DNA of 64,000 nt from Megachile rotundata (taxonomy: Eukaryota; Arthropoda; Insecta; Hymenoptera; Megachilidae): contig NW_027473494.1 of assembly GCF_050947335.1 (NCBI RefSeq), positions 62,001 to 126,000 of the forward strand, in the 5' to 3' direction. Below are positions 25,565-40,088 of the stretch, in pieces. The position numbers were made by a program, and so were the translations under genes. Under the pieces are notes generated by a model. It searched no databases. It was not told the origin of the DNA and saw only the letters and a list, made by a program, of their open reading frames with translations. How positions within the stretch are numbered: position 1 is the first letter of the stretch; every line of letters starts with the position of its first letter.

Positions 25565-27390
25565 TGATAATAATAAGAGTAGTAAGTATAGTATTTGTCG
25601 TTCTATCGATCATATAACCATAATATGGCTAATAATACGAGTTAGATTGATAATAATAAGAGTAATAAGTATAGTAATTGTCGTTCTATCGATCATTTAA
25701 CCATAACATGGCTAATACTATGAGTTAGATTGATAATAATAAGAGTAATAAGTATAGTAATTGTCGTTCTATCGATAATATAAGCATAATATGGCTAATA
25801 ATATGAGTTGGATTGATAATAGTAAGAGTAATAAGTATAGTAATTGTTGTTCTATCGATCATATAAGCATAATGTGGCTAATAATATGAGTTAGATTGAT
25901 AATAGTGAGAGTAATAAGTATAGTAATTGACGTTCTGTCGATCATATTAGCATAATATGGTTAATAATATGAGTTAGATTGATAATAGTGAGTGTAATAA
26001 GTATAGTAATTGTCGTTCTGTCGATCATATTAGCATAATATGGTTAATAATATGAGTTAGATTGATAATAATAAGAGTAATAAGTATAGTATTTGTCGTT
26101 CTATCGATCATATAAGCATAATATGGCTAATAATACGAGTTAGATTGATAATAATAAGAGTAATGAGTATAGTAATTGTCGTTCTATCGATCATATCTGC
26201 ATAATATGGTTAACAGTATGAGTTAGATTGATAATAATAAGAGTAATAAGTATAGTAATTGTCGTTATATCGATCATATAACCATAATATTGCTAATAGC
26301 ATGAGTTGGATTGATAATAATAAGAGTAATGAGTATAGTAATTGTCGTTCTATCGATCATATCTGCATAATATGGTTAATAATATGAGTTAGATTGATAA
26401 TAGTGAGTGTAATAAACATAGTAATTGTCGTTCTATCGCTCATATTAGCACAATATGGCTAATAACATGAGTTAGATTGATAATAATAAGAGCAATAAGT
26501 ATAGTAATTGTCGTTCTATCGATCATATAAGCATAATATGGCTAATAATATGAGTTAGATTGATAATAATAACAGTAATAAGTATAGTAATTGTCGTTCT
26601 ATCGATAATATAAGCATAATATGGCTAATAATATGAGTTAGATTGATAATACTAAGAGTAGTGAGTATAGTAATTGTCGTTCTATCGATCATATCTGCAT
26701 AATATGGTTAACTGTATGAGTTAGATTGATAATAATAAGAGTAATAAGTATAGTAATTGTCGTTATATCGATCATATAACCATAATATGGCTAATAGCAT
26801 GAGTTGGATTGATAATAATAAGAGTAATGAGTATAGTAATTGTCGTTCTATCGATCATATCTGCATAATATGGTTAATAATATGAGTTAGATTGATAATA
26901 GTGAGTGTAATAAATATAGTAATTGTCGTTCTATCGCTCATATTAGCACAATATGGCTAATAACATGAGTTAGATTGATAATAATAAGAGTAATAAGTAT
27001 AGTAATTGTCGTTCTATCGATCATATAAGCATAATATGGCTAATAATATGAGTTAGATTGATAATAATAACAGTAATAAGTATAGTAATTGTCGTTCTAT
27101 CGATAATATAAGCATAATATGGCTAATAATATGAGTTAGATTGATAATACTAAGAGAAGTGAGTATAGTAATTGTCGTTCTATCGATCATATAAGCATAA
27201 TATGGCTAATAATATGAGTTAGATTGATAATAATAACAGTAATAAGTAGAGTAATTATCGTTCTATCGATAATATAAGCATAATATGGCTAATAATATGA
27301 GTTAGATTGATAATACTAAGAGTAGTGAGTACAGTAATTGTCGTTCTATCGATCATATAAGCATAATATGGCTAATAATATGAGTTAGAT
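25565..27390. repeat. Higher-order unit D, copy 3, lacking 5 monomers
   Basis: Monomers 308-329 (1826 bp, 22 monomers). It matches copy 1 through the GTAGAG/TTATCG monomer at 27225, then jumps to the GTACAG monomer at 27308 that directly precedes the next unit. The AAATGTCGCGC monomer and the four following it are missing. The deletion is an exact five monomers (415 bp), so register is kept. Confidence 0.9.
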
Positions 27391-29631
27391 TGATAATAAT
27401 AAGAGTAGTAAGTATAGTATTTGTCGTTCTATCGATCATATAACCATAATATGGCTAATAATACGAGTTAGATTGATAATAATAAGAGTAATAAGTATAG
27501 TAATTGTCGTTCTATCGATCATTTAACCATAACATGGCTAATACTATGAGTTAGATTGATAATAATAAGAGTAATAAGTATAGTAATTGTCGTTCTATCG
27601 ATAATATAAGCATAATATGGCTAATAATATGAGTTGGATTGATAATAGTAAGAGTAATAAGTATAGTAATTGTTGTTCTATCGATCATATAAGCATAATG
27701 TGGCTAATAATATGAGTTAGATTGATAATAGTGAGAGTAATAAGTATAGTAATTGACGTTCTGTCGATCATATTAGCATAATATGGTTAATAATATGAGT
27801 TAGATTGATAATAGTGAGTGTAATAAGTATAGTAATTGTCGTTCTGTCGATCATATTAGCATAATATGGTTAATAATATGAGTTAGATTGATAATAATAA
27901 GAGTAATAAGTATAGTATTTGTCGTTCTATCGATCATATAAGCATAATATGGCTAATAATACGAGTTAGATTGATAATAATAAGAGTAATGAGTATAGTA
28001 ATTGTCGTTCTATCGATCATATCTGCATAATATGGTTAACAGTATGAGTTAGATTGATAATAATAAGAGTAATAAGTATAGTAATTGTCGTTATATCGAT
28101 CATATAACCATAATATTGCTAATAGCATGAGTTGGATTGATAATAATAAGAGTAATGAGTATAGTAATTGTCGTTCTATCGATCATATCTGCATAATATG
28201 GTTAATAATATGAGTTAGATTGATAATAGTGAGTGTAATAAACATAGTAATTGTCGTTCTATCGCTCATATTAGCACAATATGGCTAATAACATGAGTTA
28301 GATTGATAATAATAAGAGCAATAAGTATAGTAATTGTCGTTCTATCGATCATATAAGCATAATATGGCTAATAATATGAGTTAGATTGATAATAATAACA
28401 GTAATAAGTATAGTAATTGTCGTTCTATCGATAATATAAGCATAATATGGCTAATAATATGAGTTAGATTGATAATACTAAGAGTAGTGAGTATAGTAAT
28501 TGTCGTTCTATCGATCATATCTGCATAATATGGTTAACTGTATGAGTTAGATTGATAATAATAAGAGTAATAAGTATAGTAATTGTCGTTATATCGATCA
28601 TATAACCATAATATGGCTAATAGCATGAGTTGGATTGATAATAATAAGAGTAATGAGTATAGTAATTGTCGTTCTATCGATCATATCTGCATAATATGGT
28701 TAATAATATGAGTTAGATTGATAATAGTGAGTGTAATAAATATAGTAATTGTCGTTCTATCGCTCATATTAGCACAATATGGCTAATAACATGAGTTAGA
28801 TTGATAATAATAAGAGTAATAAGTATAGTAATTGTCGTTCTATCGATCATATAAGCATAATATGGCTAATAATATGAGTTAGATTGATAATAATAACAGT
28901 AATAAGTATAGTAATTGTCGTTCTATCGATAATATAAGCATAATATGGCTAATAATATGAGTTAGATTGATAATACTAAGAGAAGTGAGTATAGTAATTG
29001 TCGTTCTATCGATCATATAAGCATAATATGGCTAATAATATGAGTTAGATTGATAATAATAACAGTAATAAGTAGAGTAATTATCGTTCTATCGATAATA
29101 TAAGCATAATATGGCTAATAATATGAGTTAGGTTGATAATAATAAGAGTAATAAGTATAGTAAATGTCGCGCTATCGATCATATCTGCATAATATGGTTA
29201 ATAATATGAGTTAGATTGATAATAGTGAGTGTAATAAATATAGTAATTGTCGTTCTATCGCTCATATTAGCACAATATGGCTAATAACATGAGTTAGATT
29301 GATAATAATAAGAGTAATAAGTATAGTAATTGTCGTTCTATCGATCATATAAGCATAATATGGCTAATAATATGAGTTAGAGTGATAATACTAAGAGTAG
29401 TGAGTACAGTAATTCTCATTCCATCGATCATATAAGCATAATATGGCTAATAATATGAGTTAGATTGATAATAATAGCAGTAATAAGTACAGTAATTGTC
29501 GTTCTATCGATAATATAAGCATAATATGGCTAATAATATGAGTTAGATTGATAATACTAAGAGTAGTGAGTACAGTAATTGTCGTTCTATCGATCATATA
29601 AGCATAATATGGCTAATAATATGAGTTAGAT
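27391..29631. repeat. 27-monomer higher-order unit D, copy 4
   Basis: Monomers 330-356 (2241 bp), same organisation as copy 1, including AAATGTCGCGC near 29165 and TCATTCCATCG in the monomer at 29383. Full length, without the insertion of copy 2 or the deletion of copy 3. Confidence 0.92.
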
Positions 29632-31872
29632 TGATAATAATAAGAGTAGTAAGTATAGTATTTGTCGTTCTATCGATCATATAACCATAATATGGCTAAT
29701 AATACGAGTTAGATTGATAATAATAAGAGTAATAAGTATAGTAATTGTCGTTCTATCGATCATTTAACCATAACATGGCTAATACTATGAGTTAGATTGA
29801 TAATAATAAGAGTAATAAGTATAGTAATTGTCGTTCTATCGATAATATAAGCATAATATGGCTAATAATATGAGTTGGATTGATAATAGTAAGAGTAATA
29901 AGTATAGTAATTGTTGTTCTATCGATCATATAAGCATAATGTGGCTAATAATATGAGTTAGATTGATAATAGTGAGAGTAATAAGTATAGTAATTGACGT
30001 TCTGTCGATCATATTAGCATAATATGGTTAATAATATGAGTTAGATTGATAATAGTGAGTGTAATAAGTATAGTAATTGTCGTTCTATCGATCATATTAG
30101 CATAATATGGTTAATAATATGAGTTAGATTGATAATAATAAGAGTAATAAGTATAGTATTTGTCGTTCTATCGATCATATAAGCATAATATGGCTAATAA
30201 TACGAGTTAGATTGATAATAATAAGAGTAATGAGTATAGTAATTGTCGTTCTATCGATCATATCTGCATAATATGGTTAACAGTATGAGTTAGATTGATA
30301 ATAATAAGAGTAATAAGTATAGTAATTGTCGTTATATCGATCATATAACCATAATATTGCTAATAGCATGAGTTGGATTGATATTAATAAGAGTAATGAG
30401 TATAGTAATTGTCGTTCTATCGATCATATCTGCATAATATGGTTAATAATATGAGTTAGATTGATAATAGTGAGTGTAATAAACATAGTAATTGTCGTTC
30501 TATCGCTCATATTAGCACAATATGGCTAATAACATGAGTTAGATTGATAATAATAAGAGCAATAAGTATAGTAATTGTCGTTCTATCGATCATATAAGCA
30601 TAATATGGCTAATAATATGAGTTAGATTGATAATAATAACAGTAATAAGTATAGTAATTGTCGTTCTATCGATAATATAAGCATAATATGGCTAATAATA
30701 TGAGTTAGATTGATAATACTAAGAGTAGTGAGTATAGTAATTGTCGTTCTATCGATCATATCTGCATAATATGGTTAACTGTATGAGTTAGATTGATAAT
30801 AATAAGAGTAATAAGTATAGTAATTGTCGTTATATCGATCATATAACCATAATATGGCTAATAGCATGAGTTGGATTGATAATAATAAGAGTAATGAGTA
30901 TAGTAATTGTCGTTCTATCGATCATATCTGCATAATATGGTTAATAATATGAGTTAGATTGATAATAGTGAGTGTAATAAATATAGTAATTGTCGTTCTA
31001 TCGCTCATATTAGCACAATATGGCTAATAACATGAGTTAGATTGATAATAATAAGAGTAATAAGTATAGTAATTGTCGTTCTATCGATCATATAAGCATA
31101 ATATGGCTAATAATATGAGTTAGATTGATAATAATAACAGTAATAAGTATAGTAATTGTCGTTCTATCGATAATATAAGCATAATATGGCTAATAATATG
31201 AGTTAGATTGATAATACTAAGAGAAGTGAGTATAGTAATTGTCGTTCTATCGATCATATAAGCATAATATGGCTAATAATATGAGTTAGATTGATAATAA
31301 TAACAGTAATAAGTAGAGTAATTATCGTTCTATCGATAATATAAGCATAATATGGCTAATAATATGAGTTAGGTTGATAATAATAAGAGTAATAAGTATA
31401 GTAAATGTCGCGCTATCGATCATATCTGCATAATATGGTTAATAATATGAGTTAGATTGATAATAGTGAGTGTAATAAGTATAGTAATTGACGTTCTGTC
31501 GATCATATTAGCATAATATGGTTAATAATATGAGTTACATTGATAATAATAAGAGTAATAAGTATAGTATTTGTCGTTCTATCGATCATATAAGCATAAT
31601 ATGGCTAATAATACGAGTTAGATTGATAATACTAAGAGTAGTGAGTATAGTAATTCTCGTTCTATCGATCATATAAGGATAATATGGCTAATAATATGAG
31701 TTAGATTGATAATAATAAGAGTAATGAGTATAGTAATTGTCGTTCTATCGATCATTTAAGCATAATATGGCTAATAATATGAGTTAGATTGATAATAATA
31801 AGAGTAATGAGTATAGTAATTGTAGTTCTATCGATCATATCTGCATAATATGGTTAATAATATGAGTTAGAT
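29632..31872. repeat. Higher-order unit D, copy 5
   Basis: Monomers 357-383. The first 22 match the other copies and the last five (31458-31872) match the insert of copy 2 at 24486-24900, so 22660-24900 and 29632-31872 are collinear over 27 monomers. Private changes noticed are TTCTATCGATC near 30083 where others have TTCTGTCGATC, and GATATTAATAAG near 30381. Confidence 0.9.
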
Positions 31873-33034
31873 TGATAATAATAAGAGTAATAAGTATAGT
31901 AATTGTCGTTCTATCGATCATATAAGCATAATATGGCTAATAATATGAGTTAGATTGATAATACTAAGAGTAGTGAGTATAGTAATTCTCATTCTATCGA
32001 TCATATAAGCATAATAAGCCTAATAATAGGAGTTAGATTGATAATAATAACAGTAATAAGTATAGTAATTGTCGTTCTATCGATAATATAAGCACAATAT
32101 GGCTATTAATATGAGTTAGATTCACAATAATAAGAGTAATAAGTATAGTAATTGTCGTTCTATCGATCATTTAAGCATAATATCGCTAATAATATGAGTT
32201 AGATTGATAATAATAAGAGTAATAAGTATAGTAATTGTCGTTCTATCGGTCATTTAAGCATAATATGGCTAATAATATGAGTTAGATTGATAATAATAAC
32301 AGTAATAAGTATAGTAATTGTCGTTCTATCGATAATATAAGCATAATATGGCTAATAATATGGGTTAGATTGATAATACTAAGAGTAGTGAGTATAGTAA
32401 TTGTCGTTCTATCGATCATATAAGCATAATATGGCTAATAATATGAGTTAGATTGATAATAATAACAGTAATAAGTAGAGTAATTGTCGTTCTATCGATA
32501 ATATAAGCATAATATGGCTAATAATATGAGTTAGGTTGATAATAATAAGAGTAATAAGTATAGTAAATGTCGCGCTATCGATCATATCTGCATAATATGG
32601 TTAATAATATGAGTTAGATTGATAATAGTGAGTGTAATAAGTATAGTAATTGACGTTCTGTCGATCATATTAGCATAATATGGTTAATAATATGAGTTAC
32701 ATTGATAATAATAAGAGTAATAAGTATAGTATTTGTCGTTCTACCGATCATATAAGCATAATATGGCTAATAATACGAGTTAGATTGATAATACTAAGAG
32801 TAGTGAGTATAGTAATACTCGTTCTATCGATCATATAAGGATAATATGGCTAATAATATGAGTTAGATTGATAATAATAAGAGTAATGAGTATAGTAATT
32901 GTAGTTCTATCGATCATTTAAGCATAATATGGCTAATAATATGAGTTAGATTGATAATAATAAGAGTAATGAGTATAGTAATTGTAGTTCTATCGATCAT
33001 ATCTGCATAATATGGTTAATAATATGAGTTAGAT
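31873..33034. repeat. Transition segment after the unit D domain
   Basis: Monomers 384-397. This is a mosaic: TACTAAG/TCTCATTC with AAGCCTAATAATAGGAG (itself an apparent fusion of two subtypes, near 32010), ATTAATATGAG then TTCACAATAA, CGGTCATTTAAG monomers, and then a partial repeat of the end of unit D (GTAGAG, AAATGTCGCGC, TTGACG, GAGTTACATTG) at about 32430-32780. A rare TATGGGTTAG lies near 32360 and TTCTACCGATC near 32740. Confidence 0.78.
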
Positions 33035-34611
33035 TGATAATAATAAGAGTAATAAGTATAGTAATTGTCGTTCTATCGATCATATAAGCATAATATGGCT
33101 AATAATATGAGTTAGATTGATAATACTAAGAGTAGTGAGTATAGTAATTCTCATTCTATCGATCATATAAGCATAATAAGCCTAATAATATGAGTTAGAT
33201 AGATAATAATAAGAGTAATGAGTATAGTAATTGTAGTTCTATCGATCATATCTGCATAATATGGTTAATAATATGAGTTAGATTCATAATAATAACAGCA
33301 ATAGGTATAGTAATTGTCGTTCTATCGATCATTTAAGCATAATATGGCTAATAATATGAGTTAGATTGATAATAATAAGAGTAATAAGTATAGTAATTGT
33401 CGTTCTATCGGTCATTTAAGCATAATATGGCTAATAATATGAGTTAGATTGATAATAATAAGAGTAATAAGTATAGTATTTGTCGTTCTATCGATCATAT
33501 AAGCATAATATGGCTAATAATACGAGTTAGATTGATAATACTAAGAGTAGTGAGTATAGTAATACTCGTTCTATCGATCATATAAGGATAATATGGCTAA
33601 TAATATGAGTTAGATTGATAATAATAAGAGTAATGAGTATAGTAATTGTAGTTCTATCGATCATTTAAGCACAATATGGCTAATAATATGAGTTAGATTG
33701 ATAATAATAAGAGTAATGAGTATAGTAATTGTAGTTCTATCGATCATTTAAGCATAATATGGCTAATAATATGAGTTAGATTGATAATAATAAGAGTAAT
33801 AAGTACAGTAATTGTCGTTCTATCGATCATATAAGCATAATAAGGCTAATAATATGAGTTAGAGTGATAATACTAAGAGAAGTGAGTATAATAATTCTCA
33901 TTCTATCGATCATATAAGCATAGCATGACTAATAATATGAGTTAGGTTGATAATAATAAGAGTAATAAGTATAGTAATTGTCGTTCTCTCGAGCATATAA
34001 GCATAATATGGCTAATAATATGAGTTAGAGTGATAATACTAAGAGTAGTGAGTATAGTAATTCTCATTCTATCGATCATATAAGCATAATATGGCTAATA
34101 ATAGGAGTTAGATTGATAATAATAACAGTAATAAGTATAGTAATTGTCGTTCTATCGATAATATAAGCACAATATGGCTATTAATATGAGTTAGATTCAC
34201 AATAATAAGAGTAATAAGTATAGTAATTGTCGTTCTATCGATCATATAAGCATAATATGGCTAATAATATGAGTTAGATTTATAATAATAATAGTAATAA
34301 GTATAGTAATTGTCGTCCTATCGATCATATAAGCACAATATGGCTAATAATATGAGTTAGATTGATAATAATAAGAGTAATAAGTATAGTAATTGTCGTT
34401 ATATCGATCATATAACCATAATATGGCTAATAGCATGAGTTAGATTGATAATAATAAGAGTAATGAGTATAGTAATTGTCGTTCTATCGATCATATCTGC
34501 ATAATATGGTTAATAATATGAGTTAGATTGATAATAGTGAGTGTAATAAATATAGTAATTGTCGTTCTATCGCTCATATAAGCACAATATGGCTAATAAT
34601 GTGAGTTAGAT
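33035..34611. repeat. 19-monomer block, copy of 40089-41665
   Basis: Monomers 398-416 match monomers 483-501 at 7054 bp (85 monomers minus one base). Shared rare variants are AACAGCAATA, CGAGCATATAAG (monomers starting at 33948 and 41002), AGAGAAGTGAGTATAATAAT, AGCATAGCATGAC and GTCGTCCTATCG. A private difference is CAATAGG near 33301 against CAATAAG. Confidence 0.88.
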
Positions 34612-35773
34612 TGATAATAGTGAGTGCAATAAATATAGTAATTGTCGTTCTATCGGTCATTTAAGCATAATATGGCTAATAATATGAGTCAGATTGATAA
34701 TACTAACAGTAATAAGTATAGTAATTGTCGTTCTATCGATAATATAAGCATAATATGGCTAATAATATGAGTTAGATTGATAATACTAAGAGTAGTGAGT
34801 ATTGTAATTCTCGTTCTATCGATCATATAATCATAATATGACTAATAATATGAGTTAGATTGATAATACTAAGAGTAGTGAGTATATTAATTGTCGTTCT
34901 ATCGATCATATAAGCATAATATGGCTAATAATACGAGTTAGATTGATAATAATAAGAGTAATAAGTATAGTAATGGCCGTTCTATCGATCATTTAACCAT
35001 AATATGGCTAATAATATGAGTTAGATTGATAATAATAAGAGTAATAAGTATAGTAATTGTCGTTCTATCGATAATATAAGCATAATATGGCTAATAATAT
35101 GAGTTAGATTGATAATACTAAGGGTAGTGAGTATAGTAATTCTCGTTCTATCGATCATATAAGCATAATATGGCTAATAATATGAGTTGGATTGATAATA
35201 ATAAGAGTAATAAATATAGTAATTGTAGTTCTATCGATCATATCTGCATAATATGGTTAATAATATGAGTTAGATTCATAATAATAACAGTAATAAGTAT
35301 AGTAGTTGTCGTTCTATCGATCATTTAAGCATAATATGGCTAATAATATGAGTTAGATTGATAATAATAAGAGTAATAAGTGTAGTAATTGTCGTTCTAT
35401 CGGTCATTTAAGCATAATATGGCGAATAATATGAGTTGGGTTGATAAAACTAAGAATAATAAGTATAGTAACTGTCGTTCTATCGATCATATAAGCATAA
35501 TATGGTTAATAATATGAGTTAGATTGATAATAATAAGAGTAATGAGTATAGTAATTGTCGTTCTATCGATCATATCTGCATAATATGGTTAACAGTATGA
35601 GTTAGATTGATAATAATAAGAGTAATAAGTATAGTAATTGTCGTTATATCGATCATATAACCATAATATGGCTAATAGCATGAGTTGGATTGATAATAAT
35701 AAGAGTAATGAGTATAGTAATTGTCGTTCTATCGATCATATCTGCATAATATGGTTAATAATATGAGTTAGAT
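34612..35773. repeat. Segment related to the window start
   Basis: Monomers 417-430. It begins with the TAATGTGAG/AGTGCAATAAATA neighbourhood also found just before 8384 and 11538. From 34778 it repeats the first nine monomers of the window through the TGATAAAAC monomer near 35442. From 35525 it instead carries GGTTAACAG, TTATATCG and TTGGATT monomers that occur again a few hundred bases later, a local duplication absent from the 42-kb counterpart. Confidence 0.82.
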
Positions 35774-38700
35774 TGATAATAGTGAGTGTAATAAGTATAG
35801 TAATTGTCGTTCTGTCGATCATATTAGCATAATATGGTTAATAATATGAGTTAGATTGATAATAATAAGAGTAATAAGTATAGTATTTGTCGTTCTATCG
35901 ATCATATAAGCATAATATGGCTAATAATACGAGTTAGATTGATAATAATAAGAGTAATAAGTATAGTAATTGTCGTTCTATCGATCATATAAACACAATA
36001 TGGCTAATAATATGAGTTAGATTGATAATAATAAGAGTAATGAGTATAGTAATTGTCGTTCTATCGATCATATCTGCATAATATGGTTAACAGTATGAGT
36101 TAGATTGATAATAATAAGAGTAATAAGTATAGTAATTGTCGTTATATCGATCATATAACCATAATATGGCTAATAGCATGAGTTGGATTGATAATAATAA
36201 GAGTAATGAGTATAGTAATTGTCGTTCTATCGATCATATCTGCATAATATGGTTAATAATATGAGTTAGATTGATAATAGTGAGTGTAATAAATAAGTAA
36301 TTGTCGTTCTGTCGATCATATTAGCATAATATGGTTAATAATATGAGTTAGATTGATAATAATAAGAGTAATAAGTATAGTATTTGTCGTTCTATCGATC
36401 ATATAAGCATAATATGGCTAATAATACGAGTTAGATTGATAATACTAAGAGTAGTGAGTATAGTAATTCTCGTTCTATCGATCATATAAGGATAATATGG
36501 CTAATAATATGAGTTAGATTGATAATAATAAGAGTAATGAGTATAGTAATTGTAGTTCTATCGATCATTTAAGCATAATATGGCTAATAATATGAGTTAG
36601 ATTGATAATAATAAGAGTAATGAGTATAGTAATTGTAGTTCTATCGATCATATCTGCATAATATGGTTAATAATATGAGTTAGATTGATAATAATAAGAG
36701 TAATAAGTATAGTAATTGTCGTTCTATCGATCATATAAGCATAATATGGCTAATAATATGAGTTAGATTGATAATACTAAGAGTAGTGAGTATAGTAATT
36801 CTCATTCTATCGATCATATAAGCATAATATGGCTAATAATATGACTTAGATAGATAATAATAAGAGTAATGAGTATAGTAACTGTAGTTCTATCGATCAT
36901 ATCTGCATAATATGGTTAATAATATGAGTTAGATTCATAATAATAACAGTAATAAGTATAGTAATTGTCGTTCTATCGATCATTTAAGCATAATATGGCT
37001 AATAATATGAGTTAGATTGATAATACTAAGGGTAGTGAGTATAGTAATTCTCGTTCTATCGATCATATAAGCATAATATGGCTAATAATATGAGTTGGAT
37101 TGATAATAATAAGAGTAATAAGTATAGTAATTGTCGTTCTATCGATCATATAAGCATAATATGCCTAATAATATGAGTTAGATTGATAATACTAAGAGTA
37201 GTGAGTATAGTAATTCTCATTCTATCGATCATATAAGCATAATATGGCTAATAATATGAGTTAGACAGATAATAATAAGAGTAATGAGTATAGTAATTGT
37301 AGTTCTATCGATCATATCTGCATAATATGGTTAATAATATGAGTTAGATTCATAATAATAATAGTAATAAGTATAGTAATTGTCGTTCTATCGATAATAT
37401 AACCATAATATGGCTAATAATATGAGTTAGATTGATAATACTAAGAGTAGTGAGTATAGTAATTCTCGTTCTATCGATCATATAAGCATAATATCGCTAA
37501 TAATATGAGTTAGATTGATAATAATAAGAGTAATAAGTACAGTAATTGTCGTTCTATCGATCATATAAGCATAATAAGGCTAATAATATGAGTTAGAGTG
37601 ATAATACTAAGAGTAGTGAGTATAGTAATTCTCATTCTATCGATCATATAAGCATAATATGACTAATAATATGAGTTAGATTGATAATAATAAGAGTAAT
37701 AAGTATAGTAATTGTCGTTCTCTCGATCATATAAGCATAATATGGCTAATAATATGAGTTAGAGTGATAATACTAAGAGTAGTGAGTATAGTAATTCTCA
37801 TTCTATCGATCATATAAGCATAATAAGCCTAATAATATGAGTTAGATAGATAATAATAAGAGTAATGAGTATAGTAATTGTAGTTCTATCGATCATATCT
37901 GCATAATATGGTTAATAATATGAGTTAGATTGATAATAATAAGAGTAATAAGTATAGTAATTGTCGTTCTCTCGATCATATAAGCATAATATGGCTAATA
38001 ATATGAGTTAGAGTGATAATACTAAGAGTAGTGAGTATAGTAATTCTCATTCTATCGATCATATAAGCATAATATGGCTAATAATAGGAGTTAGATTGAT
38101 AATAATAACAGTAATAAGTATAGTAATTGTCGTTCTATCGATAATATAAGCATAATATGGCTATTAATTTGAGTTAGATTCACAATAATAAGAGTAATAA
38201 GTATAGTAATTGTCGTTCTATCGATCATATAAGCATAATATGGTTAATAATATGAGTTAGATTTATAATAATAAGAGTAATAAGTATAGTAATTGTCGTT
38301 CTATCGATCATATCTGCCTAATATGGTTAATAATATGAGTTAGATTGATAATAGTGAGTGTAATAAGTATAGTAATTGTCGTTCTGTCGATCATATTAGC
38401 ATAATATGGTTAATAATATGAGTTAGATTGATAATAATAAGAGTAATAAGTATAGTATTTGTCGTTCTATCGATCATATAAGCATAATATGGCTAATAAT
38501 ACGAGTTAGATTGATAATAATAAGAGTAATAAGTATAGTAATTGTCGTTCTATCGATCATATAAGCATAATATGGCTAATAATATGAGTTAGATTGATAA
38601 TACTAAGAGTAGTGAGTATAGTAATTGTCGTTCTATCGATCATATAAGCATAATATGGCTAATAATATGAGTTAGATTGATAATAATAACAGTAATAAGT

Positions 38701-39175
38701 AGAGTAATTGTCGTTCTATCGATAATATAAGCATAATATGGCTAATAATATGAGTTAGAGTGATAATACTAAGAGTAGTGAGTATAGTAATTCTCATTCT
38801 ATCGATCATATAAGCATAATATGGCTAATAATAGGAGTTAGATTGATAATAATAACAGTAATAAGTATAGTAATTGTCGTTCTATCGATAATATAAGCAT
38901 AATATGGCTATTAATTTGAGTTAGATTCACAATAATAAGAGTAATAAGTATAGTAATTGTCGTTCTATCGATCATATAAGCATAATATGGTTAATAATAT
39001 GAGTTAGATTTATAATAATAAGAGTAATAAGTATAGTAATTGTCGTTCTATCGATCATATCTGCCTAATATGGTTAATAATATGAGTTAGATTGATAATA
39101 GTGAGTGTAATAAGTATAGTAATTGCCGTTCTGTCGATCATATTAGCATAATATGGTTAATAATATGAGTTAGAT
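35774..39175. repeat. 41-monomer block, copy of 42247-45648
   Basis: Monomers 431-471 (3402 bp) repeat at 6473 bp spacing. The block includes the 82-bp monomer at 36272, block M (from 36437) and the TTCACAATAA monomer at 38180. The copies diverge after the GCCGTTCTG monomer: this one continues with TGATAATACTAAG at 39176, the other with TGATAATAATAAG at 45649. Confidence 0.9.
36272..36353 (+). repeat. 82-bp monomer with 1-bp deletion (monomer 437)
   Basis: The subtype that normally reads AATAAATATAGTAATTG reads AATAAATAAGTAATTG here, one base shorter. All earlier monomers fit the 83-bp register exactly, so this is the first net length change after 437 monomers. The same deletion is present in monomers 515 and 658, so it was copied with its surroundings rather than arising three times. 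Confidence 0.95.
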
Positions 39176-40088
39176 TGATAATACTAAGAGTAGTGAGTAT
39201 AGTAATTGTCGTTCTATCGATCATATAAGCATAATATGGCTAATTATATGAGTTAGATTGATAATACTAAGAGTAGTGAGTATAGTAATTGTCGTTCTAT
39301 CGATCATATAAGCATAATATGGCTAATAATATGAGTTAGATTGATAATAATAACAGTAATAAGTAGAGTAATTGTCGTTCTATCGATAATATAAGCATAA
39401 TATGGCTAATAATATGAGTTAGAGTGATAATACTAAGAGTAGTGAGTATAGTAATTCTCATTCTATCGATCATATAAGCATAATATGGCTAATAATAGGA
39501 GTTAGATTGATAATAATAACAGTAATAAGTATAGTAATTGTCGTTCTATCGATAATATAAGCATAATATGGCAATTAATTTGAGTTAGATTCACAATAAT
39601 AAGAGTAATAAGTATAGTAATTGTCGTTCTATCGATCATATAAGCATAATATGGTTAATAATATGAGTTAGATTTATAATAATAAGAGTAATAAGTATAG
39701 TAATTGTCGTTCTATCGATCATATCTGCCTAATATGGTTAATAATATGAGTTAGATTGATAATAGTGAGTGTAATAAGTATAGTAATTGTCGTTCTGTCG
39801 ATCATATTAGCATAATATGGTTAATAATATGAGTTAGATTGATAATAATAAGAGTAATAAGTATAGTATTTGTCGTTCTATCGATCATATAAGCATAATA
39901 TGGCTAATAATACGAGTTAGATTGATAATAATAAGAGTAATAAGTATAGTAATTGTCGTTCTATCGATCATATAAGCATAATAAGCCTAATAATATGAGT
40001 TAGATAGATAATAATAAGAGTAATGAGTATAGTAATTGTAGTTCTATCGATCATATCTGCATAATATGGTTAATAATATGAGTTAGAT
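39176..40088. repeat. Segment related to 46479-47220
   Basis: Monomers 472-482. From 39259 the order matches the sequence starting at 46479 (offset 7220 bp), including the rare GGCAATTAATTTG (near 39571 and 46791). The rare TAATTATATGAG precedes both (39243 and 46463). It then passes into AAGCCTAAT/AGATAGATAAT monomers that lead to the next block. Confidence 0.82.

Noticed and set aside
32005..32040. AAGCCTAATAATAGGAG as an insertion breakpoint of a mobile element
   Set aside because: Sequence on both sides is ordinary satellite and the register is unbroken. It is better explained as recombination between two monomer subtypes.
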